Source of the DNA: DASWTL01 sp966250385
GTDB taxonomy: Bacteria > Bacteroidota > Bacteroidia > Sphingobacteriales > Sphingobacteriaceae
Reading direction: 5' to 3'
Length of the DNA: 64,000 bases
Assembly (NCBI GenBank): GCA_966250385.1
Contig: CBINHC010000005.1
Span: forward strand, 62,001-126,000
The notes under the pieces are model-generated. The model was not told where the DNA came from and did not search any database. It worked only from the letters and a program-made list of their open reading frames with translations. The stretch's first letter is position 1. The number at the start of each line of letters is the position of its first letter. This document shows, piece after piece, positions 47,494-55,909 of this stretch. Made by a program: the position numbers and the translations under genes.

Positions 47494-48786
47494 CTAAATA
47501 ATTTCATTCAGTATCAAAACACCGACCAGTCCGAGGACCGATATGATGCTTTCCATGGCCGTCCAGGTCCGGAAGGTCTGTTTCAGGTTCAGGTTGAAAT
47601 ATTCTTTAAACATCCAGAAGCCGGTATCGTTCACATGCGAAAAAAAGAGACTCCCGGCGCCGACCGAAAGCACCATCAATTCAGCGGATACGCCCGAGGC
47701 GATGAACGGCGCGACGATGCCGGAGGCCGTAAGCGCGGCGACCGTCGCCGAGCCCAGCGTTACCCGCAGCATGGCGGTAATGAGCCATCCCAGGAAAAGC
47801 GGCGAAAGGTGGAGGACAGCTGAGCGTTCCTGCAGGATCACCCCGATCCCGCTGTCGACCAGAACCTGCTTGAATGCCCCGCCGGCAGCTATGATCAGGA
47901 TGATCACGGCAACACTGCTGACACCTTCCATACAGGTCTTCATCGCCTCGGACATCGGCTGCCGGAGCAATAGAAGCGTGAGCAGTAATGATAGCAGCAA
48001 CGCTATATTGGGCTCCGCCAGGAATTCAAATACGGGAAGACCGGGACCTTCCTTCAGCCAGAGCGTACCCAGCGTTCCGATTGTGATCAGCAGAACGGGC
48101 ATCAGGGCGATCAGGAAACTTTTCAAACCACCCGGAAGGGCCCTCGGCTCAGGTTCCGGGGCCGCAGCCGCGTCATAAGGGCTCCGGAGCCGGCTCCGGA
48201 TCAGCCGGGGAAAAACGATGCCGGCGATGACCGAGATCGGTACGGTCAGGATCACCCCGTAGAGGATGATCATGCCGATATCAGCTTTGAAGATCGCAGC
48301 CAGCGCCACTGGTCCGGGGTGCGGAGGAAGGAAGCCATGGGTCACCGACAGGGCGGCGGCCATGGGTATACCCACATAAAGAACCGGGATGCGGGCGGCT
48401 GAGGCCGTTGCGAAGACCAGCGGGACCAGCACCACGAAACCGGCATTATAAAATAACGGGATGCCGACCAGCACGCCGGTCACCAGGACGGCCCACTGGA
48501 TATTCTTTGCGCCAAAAAGCCGGGACAGCACATGCACCAGCTTTTCTGCGGCCCCGCTCTTTTCCGCAAGCCGGCCGATCATCGCCCCCAGGGCCAGAAC
48601 CATGACCATCCCGCCCAGTGTTCCGCCGATGCCGCTGGTGACTGAAGTGATCACTTTACTGACAGGCATACCGAGCATGAGACCGGTAGCTACAGCCACA
48701 ATCAGCAGCGCCAGCATCGGGTTGAGCTTGTTCAGTACCAGGATCACCAGGATGACAATAGCGAGTAAAACAATGATCAGCGACAT
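47494..48786 (-). CDS. gntP: Gluconate:H+ symporter, GntP family
   Basis: 430 residues with about 12 transmembrane helices. Features include the glycine/serine-rich loop VTSGIGGTLGGMVMVLALGA and VTHGFLPPHPGPVALA (the GntP-specific motif), and a C-terminal segment FFSHVNDTGFWMFKEYF. Imports gluconate (or a related sugar acid) with protons. Located between gluconokinase (upstream) and 6-phosphogluconate dehydrogenase (downstream), which makes gluconate the most likely substrate. Confidence 0.94.
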   Translation of the reverse strand: MSLIIVLLAIVILVILVLNKLNPMLALLIVAVATGLMLGMPVSKVITSVTSGIGGTLGGMVMVLALGAMIGRLAEKSGAAEKLVHVLSRLFGAKNIQWAVLVTGVLVGIPLFYNAGFVVLVPLVFATASAARIPVLYVGIPMAAALSVTHGFLPPHPGPVALAAIFKADIGMIILYGVILTVPISVIAGIVFPRLIRSRLRSPYDAAAAPEPEPRALPGGLKSFLIALMPVLLITIGTLGTLWLKEGPGLPVFEFLAEPNIALLLSLLLTLLLLRQPMSEAMKTCMEGVSSVAVIILIIAAGGAFKQVLVDSGIGVILQERSAVLHLSPLFLGWLITAMLRVTLGSATVAALTASGIVAPFIASGVSAELMVLSVGAGSLFFSHVNDTGFWMFKEYFNLNLKQTFRTWTAMESIISVLGLVGVLILNEII

Positions 48787-48795
48787 AGCGAAAGG

Positions 48796-50277
48796 TTAAA
48801 GGTGCATCAACGTTTGAAGGCCGGGATACAGCTGCTTATAAATTTCAAAGTTTTTCTGATAGATCTCCGCCTTTGCCGGATCCGGCCGGAGGAGGTGCTC
48901 CGGACCGGCAGGCAGGCTTGCGTAACCGGTAACGACGTGCAGGGCTTTCATGGCCAGGAACACCGCCCCGACAGCCGAGGCATCATTCGCCTGGATCCTG
49001 CAAACCGGCTTCTGCAGGATATCCGCAAGCATCTGCATCCACAGTGCTGACGCTGTGAAACCGCCGCTCAGCTGGATCTGCTCAATGGGCTGCGTCGTAT
49101 CCTCCACAATTTCGAGAACCTGCCTCAGGGCCAGGCAGACTCCCTCCAGGACTGCCCTGCAGAAATGATCTTGGGTATGGCGCAGGTTAATCCCGAAAAA
49201 GCATCCGGTAGCGCCGGTATCCCATACCGGCGCGCGTTCGCCGGTCAGATACGGCAGAAAGACCAGCCCGGCAGACCCGGCCGGCACCGCTGCGATCCGG
49301 CCGAAAAGTTCCTCATAAAAATGGGGGGTCAGCGGCGCGTCCTGCCGGAGGAAGTTCCGCACCAGCCATTCAAGCGAAAGGCCGCCGTTGTTGACAGGTC
49401 CGCCGCAAATGTACAGGTCCTCGTCCAGGATATAGCTGAAGGTCATCGCCCGGAAGTTGTGAACCGGCCGCGGGGAACTGATCCGCACGGCGCCGCTTGT
49501 TCCGATGGTAATGGCCGCCCGTCTATGGTCGACGGCAAAACTTCCCAGATTGGCCAGACAACCGTCGCTCGCACCGATGATGAAGGGAGTGCCGGGCCTG
49601 GGGTTCAGCAGTCTGCGGGCATTCTCGGACAGGTCCGTCCGCATAAAGGTCGTCGGGACCGGTTCGGATAAACGGAACGGATCGATCGCCGCAAGCTCCA
49701 GTGCCCCGGCATCCCACCGGCGATGGGTGAGATTAAACAGGCCGGTTGCCGAGGCCATCGAATAGTCGACTTCCCAGGTTTCAAACAACCGGTACCAGAT
49801 GAACTCTTTCAGGGAGATGAATTTATGGGCCCCGGCGAAGATTCCGGGGGCATGCTTCCGGAGCCACAGGATCCGCGGGAGCAGGGAGATCGTATAGACC
49901 GGCGTGCCGGTCGCATGGTAAAGTTCCTCGCCCCGGGGCGAGGCCCGCAGGGCGGCAGCGATATCGGCGCCGCGCCCGTCCGCCCAGGTAATGGCATTCA
50001 TCAGCGGAGTACATGCCTGATCCACGGGAATGAGGCTGTGCATTGCACTGCTCAGCGCGACCGCTGCCGGCTCGCCGGCAACTGCGGAACGGATCTCCCT
50101 GAAGCACCCGACAAACGCCTGCCAGACGATCATGGGGTCCTGTTCGCTGTACCCTTTTGACGGGGACATCGTCGGGTACGGGACCGAAGCCTCTGCCAGT
50201 GACCGGCCGGAGACGTCCATGGCCACGGCCTTGACGCTTCCCGTCCCGAGATCGATTCCGAGGAAAAACTTTTCCAT
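48796..50277 (-). CDS. gntK: Gluconokinase, FGGY family
   Basis: 493 residues of FGGY-type sugar kinase. The N-terminal phosphate-1 motif is FLGIDLGTGSVKAVAMD, the middle block TWADGRGADIAAAL is family-typical, and the C-terminal ATP-binding motif is IQLSGGFTASALWMQMLADIL. The catalytic base region is GASDGCLANLG. Phosphorylates gluconate to 6-phosphogluconate. It is the first gene of the operon, followed within nine bases by gntP. No repressor gene lies nearby. Confidence 0.92.
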   Translation of the reverse strand: MEKFFLGIDLGTGSVKAVAMDVSGRSLAEASVPYPTMSPSKGYSEQDPMIVWQAFVGCFREIRSAVAGEPAAVALSSAMHSLIPVDQACTPLMNAITWADGRGADIAAALRASPRGEELYHATGTPVYTISLLPRILWLRKHAPGIFAGAHKFISLKEFIWYRLFETWEVDYSMASATGLFNLTHRRWDAGALELAAIDPFRLSEPVPTTFMRTDLSENARRLLNPRPGTPFIIGASDGCLANLGSFAVDHRRAAITIGTSGAVRISSPRPVHNFRAMTFSYILDEDLYICGGPVNNGGLSLEWLVRNFLRQDAPLTPHFYEELFGRIAAVPAGSAGLVFLPYLTGERAPVWDTGATGCFFGINLRHTQDHFCRAVLEGVCLALRQVLEIVEDTTQPIEQIQLSGGFTASALWMQMLADILQKPVCRIQANDASAVGAVFLAMKALHVVTGYASLPAGPEHLLRPDPAKAEIYQKNFEIYKQLYPGLQTLMHL

Positions 50278-50439
50278 TCAGCAAAATAGCTTTTTGCGCG
50301 ACGAAAAAAAACATAAAAAAGGGGGCCGCAGTCCCTCTGGAATCAACCCTGCGTTAAAAAAGAATTGATGAAAAAAAATTTTTATATTGTTAAAACTATT
50401 TCGTCATTTTTTACTTATTCATATTAAACCCTTTTTTAA

Positions 50440-50793
50440 ATGAACATTTTTATTGCAAGTCTTCCTTTCAGGCTGGAGGAAGCAGAAATCAAAGAAATCT
50501 TTGAAGACTACGGAGAAGTTACATCCGTTAAACTGATCACTGACAGAGAAACCGGTAAAAAGCGAGGTTTCGGTTTTGTTGAAATGCCAAACGAAGAGGA
50601 GGCACTGAAGGCGATCAAGGCAATGGATAAAACAGAGATCTACGACCGGACCATTGCGGTCAGCCAGGCCGAAGACCGGAAGTCGGGCGGTTCCCGGAGC
50701 GGATATTCACAGAACAGCGGCTACAACCGCGGCGGATTCAACCGAAGCAGCTACGGCGGCGGCGGGTACCAGCGCGACGGAAACCGATATTAA
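50440..50793 (+). CDS. RNA-binding protein with one RRM domain and glycine-rich tail
   Basis: 117 residues. RNP2 is IFIASLPF at the N-terminus and RNP1 is KRGFGFVEM near 46-54, with the conserved aromatic residues on the RNA-facing sheet. The tail from ~80 is Gly/Ser/Arg/Tyr-rich (SGYSQNSGYNRGGFNRSSYG). This Rbp type is a known Bacteroidota/cyanobacterial cold-related RNA chaperone class. The 150 bases before it are very AT-rich with A and T runs, likely a promoter and long leader. A clear terminator follows. Confidence 0.93.
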   Translation: MNIFIASLPFRLEEAEIKEIFEDYGEVTSVKLITDRETGKKRGFGFVEMPNEEEALKAIKAMDKTEIYDRTIAVSQAEDRKSGGSRSGYSQNSGYNRGGFNRSSYGGGGYQRDGNRY

Positions 50794-50818
50794 GATCTTA
50801 CTCCCGTTACTGACATAG

Positions 50819-50841
50819 AGCCGGCCAAATGCCGGCTTTTT
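50819..50841 (+). terminator. Rho-independent terminator after the RRM gene
   Basis: AGCCGGC at 50819-50825 pairs with GCCGGCT at 50831-50837, loop of five, then TTTTTAA. Confidence 0.85.
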
Positions 50842-50968
50842 AATTTCCCGCCCCGCCCCCCAGACTGGAATGCACAATTCACCACGGTTTCCCGAAATCC
50901 ATCTCAAAACACTATTCCGGTCATCATTAAAGCTGTCTCGTTGTTAGACAGCTATTAAGTGTTGTAAC

Positions 50969-52252
50969 ATGAATTTGCATTTTACCGTCCCTGTAGCAAT
51001 TCCCCCCCTTGAAGTTCCTGCTCCCGAAGAAACATCCGGTAAAACCCGGTCCGAACGCATCCATGCCATTGACTGGCTGCGGGTCCTGGCGTTTGGAATC
51101 CTGATGATCTATCACACAGCCGAAGTTTTCACGACGTGGAACTGGTGGATTAAGAATGACGAAACCTCGGACCTGCTCAGCTACGTGATGAAATTCTTTC
51201 ACGAATGGCGGATGTTCCTCCTGTTCGTCATCTCCGGGGCTGCCACCCACCTGGCGCTGGGAAAACGGTCGGCGGTGAAATTCCTGAATGACCGGATCCT
51301 CCGGATCCTGATCCCGCTGTTCGCCGGGATGTTGCTGGTAATCCCGCCCCAGGTGTATTTTATCCGGCTTTACCAGGGCCAGGATCTTTCATATACGGCA
51401 TTTTACGCTGACCTGCTGGAATCCGGCTGGTTTCCCCAGGGGAACCTGCACTGGCTGCACCTGTGGTATATGGCCTTCCTGTTCGCGTTCGTGGTCCTGA
51501 TGATACCGGTGATTTCCGCGATCAAAACCGAACGGGGGAAACAAATCACCGGGCAGGCTGCCCGGTTCGTGAGCAATCCAGCTATCCTCTTTCCGATGGC
51601 GCTGCTGATGGAAGCTCCTTTTTATCTGGCCCGTCTCGTTGACCTGCATGAGAATATCAGGACCGCGGTTCTCTATTTCCCATACTATGCGTTCGGCGCC
51701 ATGTTTCTGGTGGATGGAAACATCCGCAGCAGCGTGATCAGAAACCGAAGGACCGCCCTGCTCCTGGCCGCCTGTACAACGACAATGTTCTATCTCTGCT
51801 TCTGGATCAAGGATTCCGCCGGATCCGCATTGATCAGTCTGCCGCTTACCGGAGGCGCGGCCGAAACCGCACGGATCGTTCTGAAGTCCTTCAACCGGTG
51901 GTTCTGGGTACTGACCATCGCCGGACACGGACTTCACTACCTGACCCGGGGAAGCCGTTTCCTGAACTACGCCAACCAGGCGGTGGCGCCTTTCTATATC
52001 CTGCATCAGACCGTCATCATCCTGGCCGCCTACTATACCGTGGACTTTTCACTGGACATTTCCGCAAAGTTCTACATGATCTTTTCGTTCACATTCCTCA
52101 GCATCTTCCTGTTATACCACTTCGTACTCCGGCGCTTAAGGGTCACTCAGATCCTGTTCGGAATCAAACCGGCGGCGGCCGCCCGACCGGCGATGGCCCG
52201 GCCTTTTGTATATTCGCGGAATCATGAACCCGATCAAACAGAAGTTGTATGA
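50969..52252 (+). CDS. Membrane acyltransferase, acyltransferase-3 family
   Basis: 427 residues with ten or so transmembrane helices. The segment IHAIDWLRVLAFGILMIYHTAEVF is the characteristic first helix with the active-site His (H in YHTAE). Later, WFPQGNLHWLHLWYMAFLFAF and FYILHQTVIILAAYY are family blocks. Acyltransferase-3 proteins O-acylate polysaccharides and lipids or make opg-type modifications. It overlaps the next gene by 29 bases. Confidence 0.88.
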   Translation: MNLHFTVPVAIPPLEVPAPEETSGKTRSERIHAIDWLRVLAFGILMIYHTAEVFTTWNWWIKNDETSDLLSYVMKFFHEWRMFLLFVISGAATHLALGKRSAVKFLNDRILRILIPLFAGMLLVIPPQVYFIRLYQGQDLSYTAFYADLLESGWFPQGNLHWLHLWYMAFLFAFVVLMIPVISAIKTERGKQITGQAARFVSNPAILFPMALLMEAPFYLARLVDLHENIRTAVLYFPYYAFGAMFLVDGNIRSSVIRNRRTALLLAACTTTMFYLCFWIKDSAGSALISLPLTGGAAETARIVLKSFNRWFWVLTIAGHGLHYLTRGSRFLNYANQAVAPFYILHQTVIILAAYYTVDFSLDISAKFYMIFSFTFLSIFLLYHFVLRRLRVTQILFGIKPAAAARPAMARPFVYSRNHEPDQTEVV

Positions 52253-52673
52253 CCTTTGCATGCAATATGCCGGTCAGCGCGTAGAGACCGCACAGGAGGC
52301 CATCCGGTCTGCGAAGGAATCCTCCGAAAGTGACACCAAAAGCAGTGCAGGGGACAAATATGAAACCGGCCGTGAAATGATGCAGCAGGAGATCGCAAGA
52401 AATGAGCAGCAGTTGCTTGAAGCGAGGAAACTCCTTCACGCCATGTCAAGGATCCCGCTTAAAGAACATACTGCCCCGGTCCCCGGGGCCCTGGTCATAA
52501 CGGATAAGGGGAATTTTTACCTGTCGATCAGCGCGGGACAACTGGAGCTTGACGGAAAAAACTACTTTGCCATCTCCCCTTCCTCTCCCATCGCCGTCAG
52601 GCTGAGCGGACTCAAACCGGGCGACGATTTTACTTTTAATCAAAGGACATTTACCATCGAGAAAATTTTGTGA
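52224..52673 (+). CDS. GreA/GreB-C-terminal-like small protein
   Basis: 149 residues from the ATG at 52224. The N-terminal part (KQKLYDLCMQYAGQRVETAQEAIRSAKE, then GREMMQQEIARNEQQLLEARKLL) is a helical coiled coil; the C-terminal part (VPGALVITDKGNFYLSISAGQLELDG, then AVRLSGLKPGDDFTFN) is a small beta domain. This layout resembles Gre factors and rudimentary Bacteroidota proteins often mislabelled as ketoacyl-ACP synthase in databases, from memory. It overlaps the acyltransferase gene by 29 bases. Role unclear. Confidence 0.7.
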   Translation: MNPIKQKLYDLCMQYAGQRVETAQEAIRSAKESSESDTKSSAGDKYETGREMMQQEIARNEQQLLEARKLLHAMSRIPLKEHTAPVPGALVITDKGNFYLSISAGQLELDGKNYFAISPSSPIAVRLSGLKPGDDFTFNQRTFTIEKIL

Positions 52674-52737
52674 GTATTCTGGCGCTGAATGGTTATCTTA
52701 CGACAAACAAAAGAATCCGTACATCGGTATAAAATAT

Positions 52738-53145
52738 ATGAGTTTACCGCAATACCGTGCCTGGATCAAGTCTGAGAGAAAAATGGTGCCCGTAGCGAAA
52801 CTGTCGCTGGCGCCGGAGAGCGAAGCCGGAATCGAATATCTGGAAGGGGGTCAGGCCAGGTTCGTGCCGATCCGCGATTGCGAACTCCAGCAGGCACTTG
52901 ATATATTTGATCATAGCGGGAACAGGTTCCATTTCTATGACGTGATCCTCACCAAAACCAATATCGGTGTCCTGGTCCTGTGTGACGGAAATCTGGGTCT
53001 GGCCAGCTGGGTCGGCGGCGCCTACCACTGCTTCTGCAGCATTACCCGGGCCGAACTGGAGGCCTCCGAGATCATGGGAAATATCTATGAGGAAGTTTCC
53101 GGGGAAGACGTTCCGGATGAGGAAATTCCGCAGCAGGCACATTAA
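52738..53145 (+). CDS. Small hypothetical acidic protein
   Basis: 135 residues. Sequence elements SLPQYRAWIKSERKMVPVAKL, RDCELQQALDIFDHSGNRFHFYD and KTNIGVLVLCDGNLGLASW recall YopX-like phage-type domains (YRAWIK...F.FYD), but the match is partial. The acidic C-terminus ends GEDVPDEEIPQQAH. No signal peptide. The lysA gene is convergent 30 bases away. Confidence 0.6.
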   Translation: MSLPQYRAWIKSERKMVPVAKLSLAPESEAGIEYLEGGQARFVPIRDCELQQALDIFDHSGNRFHFYDVILTKTNIGVLVLCDGNLGLASWVGGAYHCFCSITRAELEASEIMGNIYEEVSGEDVPDEEIPQQAH

Positions 53146-53175
53146 GCGGCCGGTTATTCACCGGCCGTCCGGCAT

Positions 53176-54333
53176 CTATGAAGCCGGGTACACCGCATCG
53201 GCCTGTTCCCGCAGGTTGTACCGGGAAGCCATCACCTGACCGTAAGCCCCGGCCGTACGGATCGCAAACAGGTCACCCCTGAAGGATTCGGGCAGTTCCA
53301 CTTCCTTTCCGAAACAGTCGGTCGATTCACAGATCGGCCCCACCACGTCGTACCTGACCGGCATATCAGCCGTCCCGCGGGAAATGTTCTCGATCTTGTG
53401 GAATGCCTGGTAAAGCATCGGGCGCATGAGCTCCGTCATTCCCGCATCCAGGATCAGAAAATTCTTCTTCAGCCCGTTTTTGACGTAGAGCACCCTGGTG
53501 ATCAGTGACCCCGCCTGTGCGACAAGTGCACGCCCGAGCTCAAAATGCACCTCCTGTCCTGCTGTGCGTTCCAGGAACTGGTTGAAAATGCTGAAATACG
53601 CATCGAAATCGACGATCGCACGGGTATCCGGCTGATGGTAGTCTACCCCGAGGCCTCCGCCTACGTTCAGCACCTTCAAAATAAATCCGCGGTCACGGAA
53701 CCACTGGTGGATCTCATTCACCTTGACGCACAGGCTCCGGAACACATCCAGGTCCAGTACCTGTGAACCGACATGAAAATGGATGCCGACGAACTCAAGG
53801 TTCCGGGCCTCTTTCAGGACCTCGGCGCAACGGCTGAGCTCCCACTGGTTGATCCCAAACTTGTTTTCTTCGAGCCCCGTAGTGATGTTCTTATGGGTTT
53901 TGGCATCCACGTTCGGATTGATCCGGATGGCCACACGGGCCTTCTTTCCCTTCGCCGCGGCCAGCCCGTCGATGATCTCCAGCTCCTGAACCGACTCGAC
54001 GTTAAAGCAGAAGATATCCAGGTCCAGGGCCGCATTGATCTCGCGGTCTGACTTACCGACGCCCGCGAATACGATCCTGGAAGGATCGAAACCGGTTCGG
54101 GCCGCCTCCAGGACCTCGTTGCCGCTGACGCAGTCCGCGCCTATTCCGGCGTCGCGGATCGTGCCCAGAACACGCGGGTCAAAATTCGCCTTAAAGGCGT
54201 AATGCACATGGAAGCCATAGCGATTTGCCGCCGCCATACATCGGGAGACCGTTTCCTGCAGCAGGTTCAGGTCATAGTAGTAGAACGGAGTTTCGCGCTC
54301 CTGAAAAGATTGAATGAGTTCCGGGGTAAACAT
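53176..54333 (-). CDS. lysA: Diaminopimelate decarboxylase
   Basis: 385 residues, a fold-type III PLP enzyme that makes lysine from meso-diaminopimelate. The PLP lysine is K48 in VHYAFKANFDP. The glycine-rich phosphate loop is NVGGGLGVDY, and GTADMPVRYDVVGPICESTDCFGKE is the C-terminal active-site block. It lies 20 bases downstream of the aspartate kinase gene on the minus strand, forming a lysine-branch pair that begins and ends the pathway. Confidence 0.96.
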   Translation of the reverse strand: MFTPELIQSFQERETPFYYYDLNLLQETVSRCMAAANRYGFHVHYAFKANFDPRVLGTIRDAGIGADCVSGNEVLEAARTGFDPSRIVFAGVGKSDREINAALDLDIFCFNVESVQELEIIDGLAAAKGKKARVAIRINPNVDAKTHKNITTGLEENKFGINQWELSRCAEVLKEARNLEFVGIHFHVGSQVLDLDVFRSLCVKVNEIHQWFRDRGFILKVLNVGGGLGVDYHQPDTRAIVDFDAYFSIFNQFLERTAGQEVHFELGRALVAQAGSLITRVLYVKNGLKKNFLILDAGMTELMRPMLYQAFHKIENISRGTADMPVRYDVVGPICESTDCFGKEVELPESFRGDLFAIRTAGAYGQVMASRYNLREQADAVYPAS

Positions 54334-54353
54334 CGTTGGTATATCAGAATGGA

Positions 54354-55667
54354 TTAGTCAAATAAACGATTATGCAGCGACCTGAGCGCCTCTGTTTTAT
54401 CGGCAGTTTTTACCAGCAGGGAAATATTGTAGTTGCTTCCGCCGTAGGAGATCATGCGCAGCGGAATGTGCTTCAATGAATCGAGTACCCGGGCCGCAAA
54501 GCCATGGATCTCCGCACTGAAATCACCGACAATACATACGATGGTCAGATCAGAGTCGACGTCGACAGAGCCGAAGGAATTCAGTTCCTTCAGCATATCG
54601 TCCAGGTAAGTGGTATCATCGATGGTCAGCGATACGGCCACTTCGGATGTGGTGATCATATCGATGGGGGTCTTGTAACGTTCAAACACCTCGAAAACCC
54701 GCCGGAGGAAACCGTATGCCAGGAGCATCCGGCTCGACTGAATCTTAATGGCGGTGATCCCGTCCTTGGCTGCGATGGATTTAATCTTTCCCTTCTCACT
54801 TTCGTGGCTGATCAGCGTTCCGGCAGCGCCCGGTTCCATGGTATTCAGCAGCCGTACCGGAATCTTGTATTTCTGTGCAGGGAACACGCTTTGCGGATGC
54901 AGGATCTTGGCTCCGAAATAAGCGAGCTCGGCAGCTTCGTCGAATGACAGGCGCGCAATCGGCCGGGTGCCTTTGACCACCCGCGGATCATTGTTGTGCA
55001 TGCCGTCTATGTCGGTCCAGATCTGAACTTCATCAGCGCCGATCGCCGCGCCGATCAGACTGGCCGTGTAATCGCTTCCGCCCCGCCGGAGATTGTCGAT
55101 CTCGCCGAAAGAGTTCCGGCAGATAAAGCCCTGTGTAATGAACAACAGGTTTTCCTGACTGGCATCCAGCATTGGCTGAAGATGCTCTGAAATAAACGGC
55201 ACATCCGGTTCATTGTCTTCGTCAATCTTCATGAAGTCCAGGGCCGGCAGCAGCACCGACCTGACCCCGATCTCGCTCAGGTAGAAATGGAAAAGCGTCG
55301 TTGACAGCAATTCTCCCTGCGCCAGGATCACTTTCTCCTCAATTGGCGTGAAGAGTTCGGAGGAAAACGAGGCGATCAGGCCGAAGTGGTAATCGATCAG
55401 TTGCATCCCGTTCTCAAGACCATCCTCACTGGTAAACAGTTCGGCAACAAAGGTCCGGTATTTATCGTGCAGCGACTCCACCAGCAGGGCAGCCTTTTGG
55501 GAATCGTTCTCCAGGTAAGCCTGGGAGATCTCTACCAGGCTGTTGGTGGTACCGGCGACAGCAGAAAGCACGACGATTTGTTTTTCAGATGGATCGACAA
55601 TATCCATTAACCTCTTCATCCGCTCCGGACTGCCCACCGAGGTGCCTCCGAATTTTAATATCTTCAT
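54354..55667 (-). CDS. lysC: Aspartate kinase
   Basis: 437 residues from the ATG at 55667 (longer in-frame starts upstream lack homology). The N-terminal kinase domain has the signature MKILKFGGTSVGSPERMKRL and the GGSDYTASLIGAA substrate block, plus IWTDIDGMHNNDPRVV. Two ACT domains (about 300-437, including KSIAAKDGITAIKI) would give feedback inhibition by lysine or threonine. It catalyses the first step of the aspartate family pathway. The gene is divergent from the phosphohexomutase gene. Confidence 0.95.
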   Translation of the reverse strand: MKILKFGGTSVGSPERMKRLMDIVDPSEKQIVVLSAVAGTTNSLVEISQAYLENDSQKAALLVESLHDKYRTFVAELFTSEDGLENGMQLIDYHFGLIASFSSELFTPIEEKVILAQGELLSTTLFHFYLSEIGVRSVLLPALDFMKIDEDNEPDVPFISEHLQPMLDASQENLLFITQGFICRNSFGEIDNLRRGGSDYTASLIGAAIGADEVQIWTDIDGMHNNDPRVVKGTRPIARLSFDEAAELAYFGAKILHPQSVFPAQKYKIPVRLLNTMEPGAAGTLISHESEKGKIKSIAAKDGITAIKIQSSRMLLAYGFLRRVFEVFERYKTPIDMITTSEVAVSLTIDDTTYLDDMLKELNSFGSVDVDSDLTIVCIVGDFSAEIHGFAARVLDSLKHIPLRMISYGGSNYNISLLVKTADKTEALRSLHNRLFD

Positions 55668-55909
55668 CGAAAGTTTGATTAAATTCAGCAATGCCCGCAA
55701 AGCGGCCGGCTTGATGGAAATTTCTTTTTTTTGAAAGGTATCCTTAATTTGCAGCCCGATCCCCCTGCGTATGCTCGGCGGCAAAATTAACTAAAACCCA
55801 TCCAACTTTTAGTGAAACGCTCAAACAAATATTGGCCGTTAGCGGTTGGAGGCAGTATCCTACTTTCGTAATAAAAACCAACCTTTCAATCGCAAAAAAA
55901 TCAACCTCT

